Positions 21,050 through 30,366 of a stretch of DNA of 64,000 bases are shown here, piece after piece; position 1 is the stretch's first letter; each line of letters begins with the position of its first letter. The notes beneath the pieces were generated by a model. It saw only the letters and a program-made list of their open reading frames with translations. It ran no database searches and was not told the origin of the DNA. The stretch comes from CAVVZJ01 sp963752755 (GTDB lineage: Bacteria > Planctomycetota > Planctomycetia > Isosphaerales > Isosphaeraceae), in assembly GCA_963752755.1 (NCBI GenBank), contig CAVVZJ010000001.1, forward strand, positions 1,054,001 through 1,118,000, read 5' to 3'. The position numbers and the translations under genes were made by a program.

Positions 21050-21497
21050 ATGGAATTCGTCCACGAAGTGACCGCCCGTCTCGAGAACAAGCCCGGTCGG
21101 CTGGCCAAGATCTGTTCGTCTCTGGCCCATGAAAAGGTGAATATCCGGGCCATGTCTGTCATGGACGCCGAAGAGCGGAGTGTGCTCCGGCTCGTCGTCG
21201 ATCAACTCGGAGCCGACCCGCCAGGTGCTCAGTACCCTGGGCGCCGAGCACGAGACGAAGGACGTTCTGGCGGTCGAGTTGGAGAACCGCCCCGGTGCGC
21301 TCAACCGGATCCTCGAACGACTGGCCGCCGAGCACATCAACATCGAGTACGCCTACGCCTCCGGCTCCTCGGCCCCTGGCAAGTCGCTCGGCATCTTCCA
21401 CACCTCCAACCCCAAACGCGCCCTCGAAATCCTTCGCGAGCTTCCGACCAACGGCCCGGGCCACTCGCCGCACCGACGGCCGTTGCATGCGAGGTAG
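21050..21497 (+). CDS. Tandem ACT-domain protein (one frameshift)
   Basis: About 148 residues after removing one extra C near 21206. Residues 1-70 form one ACT domain (MEFVHEVTARLENKPGRLAKI...NIRAMSVMD) and residues 75-140 a second (VLAVELENRPGALNRIL...INIEYAYASG). ACT domains bind amino acids and regulate enzymes or act as sensors. Stand-alone double-ACT proteins of this kind are common in bacteria and are often of unknown target; it resembles the ACT part of acetolactate synthase regulatory subunits but lacks their C-terminal domain. GGAGG lies 7 nt before the ATG. The stop at 21495-21497 abuts an inverted repeat. Confidence 0.82.
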
Positions 21498-21614
21498 TCA
21501 TTCCGGACTGGTCATTGGGCACTGGGCTGGTTGCCGTGATACGGAACCGTTCTCCGGTGTACGAGACCCGGGGAAGGCTCGCGATCCCTGTTGCCAGTGA
21601 CCAGTCCGGAATGA
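21498..21614. repeat. 17-bp inverted repeat spanning the ACT-trmL spacer
   Basis: TCATTCCGGACTGGTCA at 21498-21514 is the exact reverse complement of 21598-21614. The left arm begins immediately after the ACT stop codon and the right arm ends 3 nt before the trmL ATG. The 83-nt centre has no other strong structure. Imperfect GACCA(A)TGACCAGTG motifs continue past the right arm. Confidence 0.7.
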
Positions 21615-21617
21615 CCA

Positions 21618-22109
21618 ATGACCAGTGAACCGCTCCTCCATCTCGTTCTGGTTGAGCCCGAGATCGCAGCGAACACGGGGGCGATCGGACGGACGTGCGT
21701 GGCGATCGGGGCGCGGCTCTGGCTGGTCCGGCCGCTCGGGTTCCACCTGGGAGACAGGCACCGGCGTCGGGCCGGGCTCGACTACTGGGAGCACCTGAGC
21801 TGGTGCGTCGTGGATAGCTTTGACGAGGTGGTTGCGGCGCTCGGATGGCCGCGGCTCTGGCTGTTCAGCACGAAGGCGAGCCGCAGTTACACAAGCGTTG
21901 CGTACCGGCCGGGTGAGGCCCTGGTCTTCGGTTCGGAGGGGCGGGGCCTGTCGTCGCGAATCCTCGAAGCCCACGCTGGACGTGTGGTTCGCATTCCGAT
22001 CCGCCCCGAGGCTCGGAGTCTGAATCTGGCCAATGCGGCCGCCGTGGGACTCTTCGAAGCGGTCCGCCAGATTGAGGCGAGTGATCCCGGATGCGATCGG
22101 GGACGCTGA
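21618..22109 (+). CDS. trmL: tRNA (cytidine/uridine-34-2'-O)-methyltransferase TrmL
   Basis: 163 residues, typical of the minimal SPOUT methyltransferase TrmL (YibK). The family motifs are in order: 'EPEIAANTGAIGRTC' (motif 1), 'VFGSEGRGL' (motif 2) and 'SLNLANAAAVGLFEAVRQ' (motif 3, knot and SAM site). The enzyme methylates the wobble ribose of certain leucine tRNAs. The start ATG sits inside a repeat (see 21498) and has no clear Shine-Dalgarno, so the exact initiation is a little uncertain, but homology begins by residue 6. Confidence 0.93.
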   Translation: MTSEPLLHLVLVEPEIAANTGAIGRTCVAIGARLWLVRPLGFHLGDRHRRRAGLDYWEHLSWCVVDSFDEVVAALGWPRLWLFSTKASRSYTSVAYRPGEALVFGSEGRGLSSRILEAHAGRVVRIPIRPEARSLNLANAAAVGLFEAVRQIEASDPGCDRGR

Positions 22110-22790
22110 ATCCATCGACCTCCGCGCAAGAGAAGAGGCGTCCGCGGCTTCGTCTGCCGGGGACGCCTCGGAATCGGGCCGCGCAGCCGGTGGGCCGACA
22201 CGCCCGACGGTCGAGACCCGGAGGGCCCAGTCCGGCCCGTGCGCTGGCTCGGCATCCTGCTGAGCCGGCGCGCGGGCCGAGCGGAATTCGGGATAGTGGG
22301 GTTGGGAAGATTCCCGTCCCCGCCACTCGACCAGCGAATAGGTCGCAATCCCGACCGCACATCCCTGGCGGAACGGAATTCGAGCCTTTACTTTTGAAGA
22401 GGAACGAATACGAACGGATGCCCCACGGACGGGTGGCCTGCGGGCCGAAGGGAACCGACGGGGCACGGACAATTCGGGCGGGAAATGGAGGGGGCTTTTG
22501 CGGATTCGCTCGGGCCGTGTCCTCGTGACGGGCTCACAATACGCGGCCCTTCCCGACCCGTCAACCCTCTCATCCCGCTTTTTTTCAAGGTCTGCGGGCG
22601 GTCGCGGGCGCCGGACCACTCCGTCCGAAGCGCCGTCCGGATTTGCGTCATTTGGGGGTGGCGAGGCGGCTCGGTCGGCATTCTCAGGGGCGATCCGGTG
22701 TCGATGGCTTGCAACGCCGTCACCGGCCTGCGATCGTGTGGAGGAGCCGGGGCGGAGGCCCCGACCGCGACCGTCCAGGGGACCTTGCCG
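22110..22790. other. 680-bp gene-free stretch
   Basis: No frame on either strand shows homology, a signal peptide or a ribosome site. Composition drops in G+C around 22370-22420 (CTTTACTTTTGAAGAGGAACG), which may mark a promoter or repeat remnant, but I cannot assign it. Confidence 0.4.
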
Positions 22791-23792
22791 ATGCGTCTCG
22801 GGTTCGACCACTACACGACCGCCCACCGCGGCCTGACTCCGGAGCAAACGCTCTGGTTTGCCCGCGAGCGCGGGCTCGAAGGCGTTCAGTTCCTCGAACC
22901 TGCAGCCCTCGACCCCGAGCTGCGTTCCGATCGGCTGTCGCCGCTCCGGAGGCAGGCCGACGCCCTCGGCCTCTTTCTGGAGATCGGGCTGCCGTCGCCC
23001 AATCCGGTCCGACGTGGCCGCGAGCTGGGACGAGCCGTCTCGGCGGCCGAGCATGCCGAATGGCTCCGGCCGCACGTCGAGGCGGTCGCGGTTCTGGACT
23101 GCCGGTTCGCCCGCGCCTACGTCGGCGACCGCCACGACCGATTCCGCTCCGACGTCTCGTGGTCCGATCAACTCGCCGCCACGGCCGACGTGCTCCGCCT
23201 GCTCAAGCCCGTCTTGCGTGACGCGGGCGTCCGGGTCGCCATCGAGACGCACGCCGATCTGACGGTCGAGGAACTGCTCGCCCTCGTGGCTGGCGTCGGC
23301 GAGGACGCCCTGGGGGTGACGCTCGACACCGGCAACCTGCTGATGCGGCTCGAAGACCCGGTGCGCGCCACGGAGCGACTCGCGCCCCTGGTCTTGATGA
23401 CGCACCTCAAGGATTGCGTCCTGGCCTTCACCCCGCGCGGCCTGGCCTGGCAGGCCCGGCCGGTTGGCTCGGGGATCGTGCCAATCGCCGACATGCTCGC
23501 GACCCTGGCGCGGGCCAACCCGGCGCTCAACGTCGCCATCGAGTTGCATCCGAGAACCTACGACCTGCCAATCTTCGACCCTGCCTGGCTGGCTCACTTC
23601 CCTGGTCTCCGACCAGCCGACCTGGCCGCGGTCGTCCGGATGGCCGCCACCTGCGAACGCCGGTACGCCGACGGCTCGCTCGAACGGCCCGAGACGGTCG
23701 AGGCCGTCCCCTGGGCCGATCGCGATCTGGACTGGCTGGCGCGGTCGGTCGGCTACCTGCGGCCGGTCGTCGGGGTCCTCAGCGCTCTCTGA
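22791..23792 (+). CDS. Sugar phosphate isomerase/epimerase (xylose isomerase-like TIM barrel)
   Basis: 333 residues. The start is chosen at MRLGFDHYTTAHRG, with AGGGGA upstream; earlier ATGs in frame precede unrelated sequence. The protein shows the AP-endonuclease-2/IolE-like barrel pattern: 'GLEGVQFLEPAALD' on strand 2, 'VRVAIETHADLTVEELLAL' with a metal-binding Glu and His, 'LGVTLDTGNLL' with Asp, 'LVLMTHLKDC' with His and 'VAIELHP' with Glu. These residues form the divalent-metal site of the superfamily. The substrate is unknown; relatives isomerise or epimerise sugars and inositols. It ends close to a small palindrome. Confidence 0.85.
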   Translation: MRLGFDHYTTAHRGLTPEQTLWFARERGLEGVQFLEPAALDPELRSDRLSPLRRQADALGLFLEIGLPSPNPVRRGRELGRAVSAAEHAEWLRPHVEAVAVLDCRFARAYVGDRHDRFRSDVSWSDQLAATADVLRLLKPVLRDAGVRVAIETHADLTVEELLALVAGVGEDALGVTLDTGNLLMRLEDPVRATERLAPLVLMTHLKDCVLAFTPRGLAWQARPVGSGIVPIADMLATLARANPALNVAIELHPRTYDLPIFDPAWLAHFPGLRPADLAAVVRMAATCERRYADGSLERPETVEAVPWADRDLDWLARSVGYLRPVVGVLSAL

Positions 23793-23795
23793 TCC

Positions 23796-23814
23796 AGAAT
23801 CACCTGGTGATTCT
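23796..23814. terminator. Small palindrome after the isomerase gene
   Basis: AGAATCACC and GGTGATTCT are perfect inverted arms separated by one T, starting 4 nt after the isomerase stop. It can fold as a 7-bp hairpin with a 5-nt loop. No T run follows, so this may equally be a protein-binding palindrome. Confidence 0.3.
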
Positions 23815-24007
23815 TCGCTTGTCGTGGATCGACTTCTCCAGAATCGTGGGCGTTTCGCAGGGTGCTCGGTGAAGCACCACGGTTTTTAAGACGGCGGCTC
23901 TGATGCTCGTCGAGCACGCCACCAGAAGCCCAACATCGCCGGGGGGACGCACCGGTACGTTGCACTCCGCCACCGGACAAAAGACCAGGGATCGACGCGA
24001 TCCGGCC

Positions 24008-25275
24008 TCACAGTCCGCCGTCGAGTTCACCGCGGATCGTGGGAAGGTACTTCTCGGCGGAGGCGGTGTTGACCAGCACGACACGGTCTTCCGGCTGGAT
24101 CAGGCCGCGGTCGGCCAGCTCGGGGAGGACGGCGAGCGTGGCGGCACCCTCGGGCGACCAGGCGAAGCGACGCTCGCGCCATTCGTTCCGGATCACCTCC
24201 CGGATCGCGTCGTCACTGACCGCCAGCGCACAGCCGCCGGTCTCGCGGACGATCCGCAGGACATGGATGTGACCGACATTGCGGGCGACGTTCAGGCCGG
24301 TGGCGATCGTCTGGCCGGGGGGTAGCGGATGGATGTCGGGCTCACCGGCGTCGAACGCGCGGACCAGCGGCGTCGTGGCTGACGACTGCACACAGATCAT
24401 CCTCGGCCGCTTCGACCCGACCAGGCCGAGGGCCTCCAACTCGTCGAACGCCTTGGCCATGCCGACGACGCCCGTGCCGCCGCCCGTCGGGTAGACGATC
24501 ACGTCGGGCAACTGCCAGCGACGCTCGGCCAGCCGTTCGCCACGAGGCTCGGCCATCTCCAGTCCGAGCGTCTTCTTGCCGTCGGTCCGCCAGCCGGGCT
24601 CGGCGAAGGTGGCGACGCTGAAGAAGCCCGAGGGGACGTAATGCTCGCGGACTCGCTCGGCGCAATCGACGATCGTTCCTTGTACCAACTCCAGCGTGAT
24701 CCGTTCCGGGTGCAGCTTCGCCAGTGCGGCGACATTGCCCAGGATCGGCCGGTCGGTGTCAGGCGACATGACGATGGCGGCCTCCAGGCCAGCGGCGGCG
24801 GCGTAGGTGGCGAGCGCATCGCCGGCATTCCCCTGCGTCGGCACCGCCAGTCGTGAGAGGCCCAGCGCCGGGCCATCGAGACAGTCAATGCCATGCCCCG
24901 ATCCTTGAACGAGAGCGTTGGGTTGGCGCCGAAGCCAGCGTGGGGCTTGCCTTCGTCCTTGACCGCCAGCCGGCAGCCGAGCTTCGCCGCGAGAGGATGC
25001 TCGTAGGGGATTTCCGGCGTGTAACCCTCACCCAGGGTAACCACGTGCCGGCGGTCGTCGGGGTCGTGGACGTCCAGCGGCAAGAGACCGCCGAAGCGCC
25101 AGAGATCGCGGCGGGCGGGGTCCCACCAGCCGGCCGGCCCGTGATCGGCACGGAGCCGCTCCAGGTCGAGCACGATCTGCACGGGCCGCTCATCCTGCTC
25201 ACAGAGGTTCATCACCCGATCCGCGGGGTAAGTGGCCCCGCACGAGGGGCAGGCGAGGTGGGAGACGTAGCGCAT
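24008..25275 (-). CDS. thrC: Threonine synthase (one frameshift)
   Basis: About 422 residues after restoring one G near 24855. It is a fold-type II PLP enzyme converting O-phosphohomoserine to threonine. The N-terminus has a small zinc-finger-like piece (HLACPSCGATYPADRVMNLC), common in this branch. The PLP lysine is in 'NPTLSFKDRGMA'; the phosphate-binding loop is 'YPTGGGTGVVGMAKAF'. The C-terminal part includes 'ETGGCALAVSDDAI' and 'FAWSPEGAATLAVLPEL'. I choose the ATG at 25275 (GAGAGGA 9 nt upstream) over a TTG two codons earlier. It is transcribed divergently from the Gly/Met-repeat protein. A related PLP lyase is possible but the full architecture fits ThrC. Confidence 0.87.
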
Positions 25276-25683
25276 GCGCAAGGGTCCTCTCGACGTTTCA
25301 GGACGTTCCCGGGCCGGTCGCTTCCCGACCGCGTTCTTACCTTACCGCGAACGCTGCGGCCTTCGCAGGGTGGAGCGATCAGGGGTCGTCCGACTCGGCC
25401 CGAGGTCGGCTCCCGATGTCCTGGCGAACACCCCCGGGGCCAGTCGGCCCAGCCGGTCGGAACGCGTTCGAAAAATTCCTGAGGACCTTCGAATAATCGC
25501 CGAGGGGCGGACGTTTTGATTAGCAACGAAGGTCAAACCGCGTCGGACTGCATGCCTGACCACAGCAACCAGAATCACACCAAGGTCACGTCCGCCGCGG
25601 TTTTTTTGATTCCACCCATCTCCCGTTCCGATCGCCGGCCGCTGGCCGGTATCGAACCCCGACTCCCCGGAAGGTGCTCCACC
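25276..25683. other. 408-bp divergent intergenic region
   Basis: It should hold promoters for thrC (leftward) and for the Gly/Met-repeat protein (rightward). A lower-GC patch (25465-25610) with TTCGAATAATC and GTTTTGATTAGC is compatible with promoter DNA, but no matched -35/-10 pair stands out. Confidence 0.4.
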
Positions 25684-27429
25684 ATGCGTCACGCCCCCCT
25701 CAAGTATTTCCTGTCGGCCGTCCTTGCTGGCGGCATGATGACCGGCGCGACCCGCGCCGACGATCGCGAAAAGACCGACACCAAGGCCCCCCAGGCCCCC
25801 AAGGTCTCTCAGGCCCCCAAGGCTCCTGAGATCCCGCAGGTCAACCTGCTGGACGGGGCTCGCAGCGGCGTCCTCGCCGTCGAAGCCAAGGGGACCGGTG
25901 ACGGCAAGATGACCATCACGGTGACGAATCGCTCGCAACGGCAGCTCAACGTCGTGCTGCCTCCTGGTCTGATTGCCACCGGCGCCACGGGCCAGTTCGG
26001 TGGTGGTGGCTTCGGAGGCGGCGGTATGGGTGGCGGCATGATGGGCGGTGGCATGGGTGGTATGGGCGGTGGCATGGGTGGTATGGGCGGTGGCATGGGT
26101 GGCATGGGCGGTGGCATGGGCGGTGGCATGGGCGGTGGCATGGGCGGTGGCATGGGCGGTGGCATGATGGGCGGTGGCATGGGTGGTGGTGCCAGCACGA
26201 TGCCCCCCATGATGGGTATGATGACGCTGGCCGGCGTGATCGTCCGCCTGACTGGTGAACTCGACTCCTGGGACTTCATGTCGCAGCGTCTGTCCTTCAT
26301 GGCGGGCTTCGGTGGCGGCATGATGGGTGGTATGGGCGGCGGCATGGGCGGTATGGGCGGCGGCATGATGGGTGGTATGGGCGGCGGCATGGGCGGTATG
26401 GGCGGCGGCATGGGCGGTATGGGTGGCGGGTTCCGCTCGGTCCCGGCCACGGAACTGCCCTACACCACGGTTCAGCCCGGCCAGACGCGAAAGCTGCCGA
26501 CGAAGGTTGTGAGCCTCACGCCGCCGACGGATGAAGGGTTGGTGGTGATCCCGTCGAAGTCGGAGCGGCTGGAACTCGGCGACATCGCGCAGATCACCCA
26601 GAACGACGCCGTGCAGAAGGCCCTGCGGCTGCTGGCCGCCGAGAAGGCCCCCGACACCGTGGCCCAGCTCGTGCTCTGGCGGGTTGCCGCCGGCATGGAC
26701 TGGAATCTGATCCGCCAGGTCTCGCGGCGCTGGGCGAACACCAGCGAGATCGCCCTGGCCCAGCAGTTCGTGGCCCGGCTCGGGAGTCGTGACGACGTCG
26801 ATCAGCCTCGCGAGCAGGGTCGGCTTTACCTCGAGGTCGAGTCGGCTGGTGCCGCGACCGAGTCTCTGGCGGCCGATCTTCGCAAGATGCTCAAGGATTC
26901 GGTCGTTCTCGGCCTGGTGGTGCAGCCGGAAGTCCCGGCCCGTCCGGAAGGCCCGGCCGTCGCTTGCCGGATCAAGCTGAGTGGCACCGCCGAGAAGCCT
27001 TCGGCCACCGTGCTGGTGGGTGCCTCCGACACGGCTGGCCGCAACTGGGTCAGCGCTGGCAAGTTCAGTCTGCCGCTGAACCTGGCCCGCGCTGAGGGTG
27101 GTGACCTGAAGGCGCTGGTCGTGGCCGACACGCTCGCCTCCGGCTTGCTCGAGCGGCTTGTTCACGTCACCTTGCTGAAGGATCGCAGCCGCGACGCCAA
27201 GGGCAAGCTGGTGTACAAGATTCGGATCGACAACGCCAGCCCGCTGATCCTCAACGGCCTGATGCTTGTCGGCAGCGACCCCGAGACCAAGGCGATCCCG
27301 ACGACCGTGCTTGGTATCAGCGTCCCGCCCCGGAAGAACATGACCCTGCCGGCGACTCAGGACGCCGTCGAGCGTCTCGGTCTCCAGAAGGGCGTCCGGG
27401 CCTTCGCGGCCGACCTCAGCGGCCTTTGA
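25684..27429 (+). CDS. Secreted protein with two Gly/Met repeat tracts
   Basis: 581 residues. The ATG (MRHAPLKYFLSAVLAGG) has GGAAGG upstream and opens a signal peptide cleaved after TRA. Residues ~107-169 and ~210-249 are low-complexity tracts built from GGM, GGGM and MGGGMGG units; between and after them the sequence is ordinary globular, with 'VTNRSQRQLNVVLPPGLIATGA' and 'LPYTTVQPGQTRKLPTKVVSLTP'. The first tract replaces what looks like a surface loop in the domain. Gly/Met-rich tracts can be flexible, metal-binding or aggregation-prone, but no function is known here. It is intact across ~1.7 kb in spite of the repetitive DNA. It is transcribed away from thrC and followed by a GC hairpin. 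Confidence 0.82.
   Translation: MRHAPLKYFLSAVLAGGMMTGATRADDREKTDTKAPQAPKVSQAPKAPEIPQVNLLDGARSGVLAVEAKGTGDGKMTITVTNRSQRQLNVVLPPGLIATGATGQFGGGGFGGGGMGGGMMGGGMGGMGGGMGGMGGGMGGMGGGMGGGMGGGMGGGMGGGMMGGGMGGGASTMPPMMGMMTLAGVIVRLTGELDSWDFMSQRLSFMAGFGGGMMGGMGGGMGGMGGGMMGGMGGGMGGMGGGMGGMGGGFRSVPATELPYTTVQPGQTRKLPTKVVSLTPPTDEGLVVIPSKSERLELGDIAQITQNDAVQKALRLLAAEKAPDTVAQLVLWRVAAGMDWNLIRQVSRRWANTSEIALAQQFVARLGSRDDVDQPREQGRLYLEVESAGAATESLAADLRKMLKDSVVLGLVVQPEVPARPEGPAVACRIKLSGTAEKPSATVLVGASDTAGRNWVSAGKFSLPLNLARAEGGDLKALVVADTLASGLLERLVHVTLLKDRSRDAKGKLVYKIRIDNASPLILNGLMLVGSDPETKAIPTTVLGISVPPRKNMTLPATQDAVERLGLQKGVRAFAADLSGL
25999..26190 (+). repeat. Degenerate GGYATGGGYGG tandem repeat 1
   Basis: About 190 bp of in-frame units such as GGTATGGGCGGTGGCATGGG inside the secreted-protein gene. 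Units vary at third positions (GGT/GGC), which suggests selection on the Gly/Met protein rather than a recent expansion. Confidence 0.8.
26311..26430 (+). repeat. Degenerate GGYATGGGYGG tandem repeat 2
   Basis: A second in-frame tract of about 120 bp, separated from the first by 120 bp of non-repetitive coding sequence. Here GGCGGC predominates where the first tract uses GGTGGC. Confidence 0.8.
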
Positions 27430-27468
27430 TCCCGACGCGGTTCTCCGCTCCAAATCCCCCCTCAACGA

Positions 27469-27498
27469 CGCCCCGGGCCGGCCCCCCAGCCCGGGGCG
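27469..27498 (+). terminator. GC-rich hairpin after the Gly/Met-repeat gene
   Basis: CGCCCCGGGC pairs perfectly with GCCCGGGGCG around a 10-nt C-rich loop, 40 nt after the stop. It is followed by ATCGTTTGCG rather than a long T run. Probably the terminator of this gene. Confidence 0.55.
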
Positions 27499-27540
27499 AT
27501 CGTTTGCGCTCAGCGTGAACGGAGCGGAGCCAGCCGGGAT

Positions 27541-27789
27541 TCAGAACGGCGGCGGGGCGGGGGTGTCCTGGTAGCCAGCATCGGCCTGGTTGCGGAGCAT
27601 CACGGCGTCGGGCACGGCCTGTCGGGAGAGGCGGGGGACCGACGTTTCGGCCCCCGTCTCGTCGGCCGAGGCGGGGACAACGGCGGGGTCCGTCCGCCCG
27701 ACGCCGACGTTGCGGACAGGGAAGGGCTGGCCGCAGCCCACAGCGAGAGTCGCGGCGAGAATGAGTGCTGCCGGCGCGATCCGTCGCAT
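27541..27789 (-). CDS. Small lipoprotein of unknown function
   Basis: 82 residues from MRRIAPAALILAATLAVGCGQ. The lipobox LAVGC is followed directly by a Pro-rich mature part that ends in PAPPPF. GAGGA lies about 9 nt before the chosen ATG; an upstream ATG adds 14 residues with no signal character. No homology is recognised. It is convergent with the Gly/Met-repeat gene and shares its hairpin region. Confidence 0.65.
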   Translation of the reverse strand: MRRIAPAALILAATLAVGCGQPFPVRNVGVGRTDPAVVPASADETGAETSVPRLSRQAVPDAVMLRNQADAGYQDTPAPPPF

Positions 27790-28101
27790 GGCGGGTGATC
27801 CTCGATCGTCAAGAGAGGGTGGCCTGATCAATCCCCGACGCGGGGGAGGCTAGCCGGGAGCCGTCGGTTCGGTCAAGGGCGACCGCATCCGACCGTGGCG
27901 AGGGGTGGGGAATGGCCTGTTGCCCGGCGTCGGGATTCGGGTAGAATTCACGACTTGCGGCAGCCCGCCTGGGGCGTGGAGGGCGGGACGTCTTCTCCTC
28001 ATGTTTCTCCTTTTTTGCCAAGTTGGGAGCCTGCCGGCCCCGTTCAGGATTCCGCGCCGCGGACCGGCTGCACCCATCCGGGTAAGTTTCGACCCAAACT
28101 C

Positions 28102-29899
28102 ATGGTAGATCGCAACCTGCTCCGCGAATTCGACATCGACGAGGGCGAACTCAACACGGTCATCGCTACCGAGAGCGATGACCCGATGAGCGAGTTCCTT
28201 GTCCAGGGCCAGGACTTCGAGATCGGCACGATCGTGCCGGGCAAGGTGGTCGAGGTCGTCGGCGATCAGGTGGTCGTCGATGTCGGCTACAAGTCCGAGG
28301 GTCTGGTCGCCCTGAACGAGTGGGAAGAGGACGAGCCGCCCCCGCAGCCCGGCGACGAGGTGGAGGTCTTGCTCGGAGGGAATGGAGGACGACACCGGCG
28401 AGATCGTCCTCTCCCGCAAGAAGGCCCACCGGATGCGCCAGTGGGAAAAGGTCATCTCGAAGAACCACGAGGGCGACGTCGTCAAGGGCCGCGTGACCAA
28501 GAAGATCAAGGGTGGTCTGCTCGTCGATATCGGCGTCAACGTTTTCCTGCCGGCCAGCCAGGTCGATATCCGGCGGCCCAGCGACATCGCCGACTACATC
28601 GATCGCGAGATCGAGTGCATGATCCTCAAGATCGACGAGAGCCGGCGCAACATCGTCGTCTCCCGCCGCAAGCTGATCGAGGAGCAGCGAGCCATCCAGA
28701 AGGCCAAGCTCCTCTCGGAGATCGAGCCGGGCAGGTCCGCAAGGGCGTCGTCAAGAACATCGCCGACTTCGGCGCGTTCGTCGATCTCGGCGGCATCGAC
28801 GGCCTCTTGCACATCACCGACATGTCGTGGGGCCGGATCAACCACCCGAGCGACATGGTCCGGATCGACGACACGATCGAGGTGATGGTCCTCCACGTGG
28901 ACAAGGAGCGCGAGAAGATCGCGCTGGGGCTCAAGCAAAAGAGCCCGAGCCCGTGGGAGAAGGTCGAGGAGAAATACCCGGTCGGCTCGCGGGTGCAGGG
29001 CGAGGTCGTCAACGTCATGTCCTACGGCGCCTTCGTCAAGCTCGAAGAGGGCATCGAAGGGCCTGGTCCACATCTCCGAGATGTCGTGGACGAAGCGGAT
29101 CAACCACCCGAGCGAGCTGGTCCAGATCGGGGACCAGATCGAGGTGGTCGTCCTCGGGATCAACAAGGAGAAGCAGGAAATCTCCCTGGGCATGAAGCAG
29201 ACCCAGGCCAACCCCTGGGACCAGGTCGCCCAGAAGTACCCGCCCAGCACCACGATCGAGGGCACCGTCCGCAACCTCACCAACTACGGCGCCTTCATCG
29301 AGATCGAGGAGGGCATCGACGGCCTTCTGCACATCTCCGACATGAGCTGGACCCGCAAGATCGGGCACCCCAACGAGTTGCTGGAGAAGGGTCAGAAGGT
29401 CATCTGCCAGGTCCTCAACGTCGATCAGGACCGCAAGCGGATCGCGCTGGGCCTCAAGCAGCTCAAGCAGGACCCCTGGGAGAGCGACATCCCCGACCGC
29501 TACAACCCCGGCGACACTGTCAACGGCAAGGTCACGAAGCTCACCAACTTCGGCGTCTTCGTCGAGCTGGAGCCGGGCCTCGAAGGGCTCCTGCACATCT
29601 CCGAGCTGGCCGACCATAAGGTCGATAGCCCGGAGGAGGTCGTGCATGTCGGCGACGAGATCGAGGTGAAGATCCTCCGCGTCGATCGCAACGAGCGGAA
29701 GATCGGCCTCTCCCGCAAGAAGGCCAGCTTCGCCGGCCACGAGGACGAGGGCGAGGAGACCGGAGGAGGCCGGCGGCGCCCTGCGCCCCGAGTCCCGCGA
29801 GCTGAAGGGCGGCCTCGGCGGGGGTGGTCCTCTGTTCAGCCTCGGCGACCCCGAGACGGAGCCGCCAACGATGGCGGCCAGGCCGACGAGGAAGAATAA
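28102..29899 (+). CDS. rpsA: 30S ribosomal protein S1 (several frameshifts)
   Basis: About 598 residues across the breaks. Six S1/OB repeats are recognisable: 'GTIVPGKVVEVVGDQVVVDVG', 'GDVVKGRVTKKIKGGLLVDIG', then four copies ending 'FGAFVDLGGIDGLLHITDMSW', 'YGAFVKLEEGIEGLVHISEMSW', 'YGAFIEIEEGIDGLLHISDMSW' and 'FGVFVELEPGLEGLLHISEL'. S1 recruits mRNA to the 30S subunit and is essential in most Gram-negative-type bacteria. Breaks occur near 28377 (extra G), 28734 (missing C), 29062 (extra G), 29760 (extra G) and 29860. A chain of five hits in an essential gene argues for sequencing errors. The acidic tail after the last repeat ends ...ADEEE. Confidence 0.9.
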
Positions 29900-29931
29900 T
29901 CCTCGAACTCACCCATCTCAAGGGCATTTCG

Positions 29932-29970
29932 ATGAGGCCGAGGTTCCCACTCCGGGGACCTCGGCCTCAT
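29932..29970 (+). terminator. Stem-loop after rpsA
   Basis: ATGAGGCCGAGGT pairs perfectly (13 bp) with ACCTCGGCCTCAT, 33 nt after the rpsA stop. The stem is strong but only a short ATTTCC follows, so it may need Rho or act as an mRNA-stabilising hairpin. Confidence 0.65.
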
Positions 29971-30366
29971 GCCATTTCCACTCCTCCAGACCGCACGACG
30001 GGCATGACCTGCTCATTGCCCCTGGTTCGCATATCTCGCAAAATTCCAAAACTTCCCAAATTCTCGATCTGACCTAAATCTTCTAGGCTTGCGTTTCCGA
30101 TACATTGGGGGAGACGTGAGCCGGAGGCCGAGGTGGTGGCTTGAACGGAGCCACCCGGAGCCGGGCGACGCGGCGAGAGGCTGCGTCGGTCGTGGCTGGC
30201 TGCCGGCGGACGGTAAGGCACCAGGATGGTCCCGCGGCAGGCCTCGGGGGCGTGCCGTGGGTTCGGTCGGAGGCCGAAAGGGGCGCTGACCCGTCCTCAG
30301 GCTCGCCAAGCCTGCTGTTGTCGCTTGCGGACCCAGTTCCGACCGACCGAGACGACGAGGACCCGT
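29971..30366. other. 396-bp leader region of the sigma-factor gene
   Basis: Part of this stretch (30020-30105) is unusually A+T-rich for the window, with AAAATTCCAAAACTTCCC and TTCTAGGCTTGCG. It probably holds the promoter of the downstream sigma gene. No gene or stable RNA is recognised. Confidence 0.45.

Noticed and set aside
21498..23597. 699-codon minus-strand open frame over trmL and the isomerase
   Set aside because: Its residues mirror the codons of two well-supported + strand genes; no domain or start signal is seen.
25999..26430. Regular repeats considered as a CRISPR array
   Set aside because: The units are short, contiguous and in frame, with no unique spacers; they encode a Gly/Met protein tract.
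25349..27465. 707-codon minus-strand frame rich in His/Thr/Ala opposite the Gly/Met gene
   Set aside because: The repetitive 'HATAHATAH' pattern is simply the reverse reading of the GGCATG repeat DNA.
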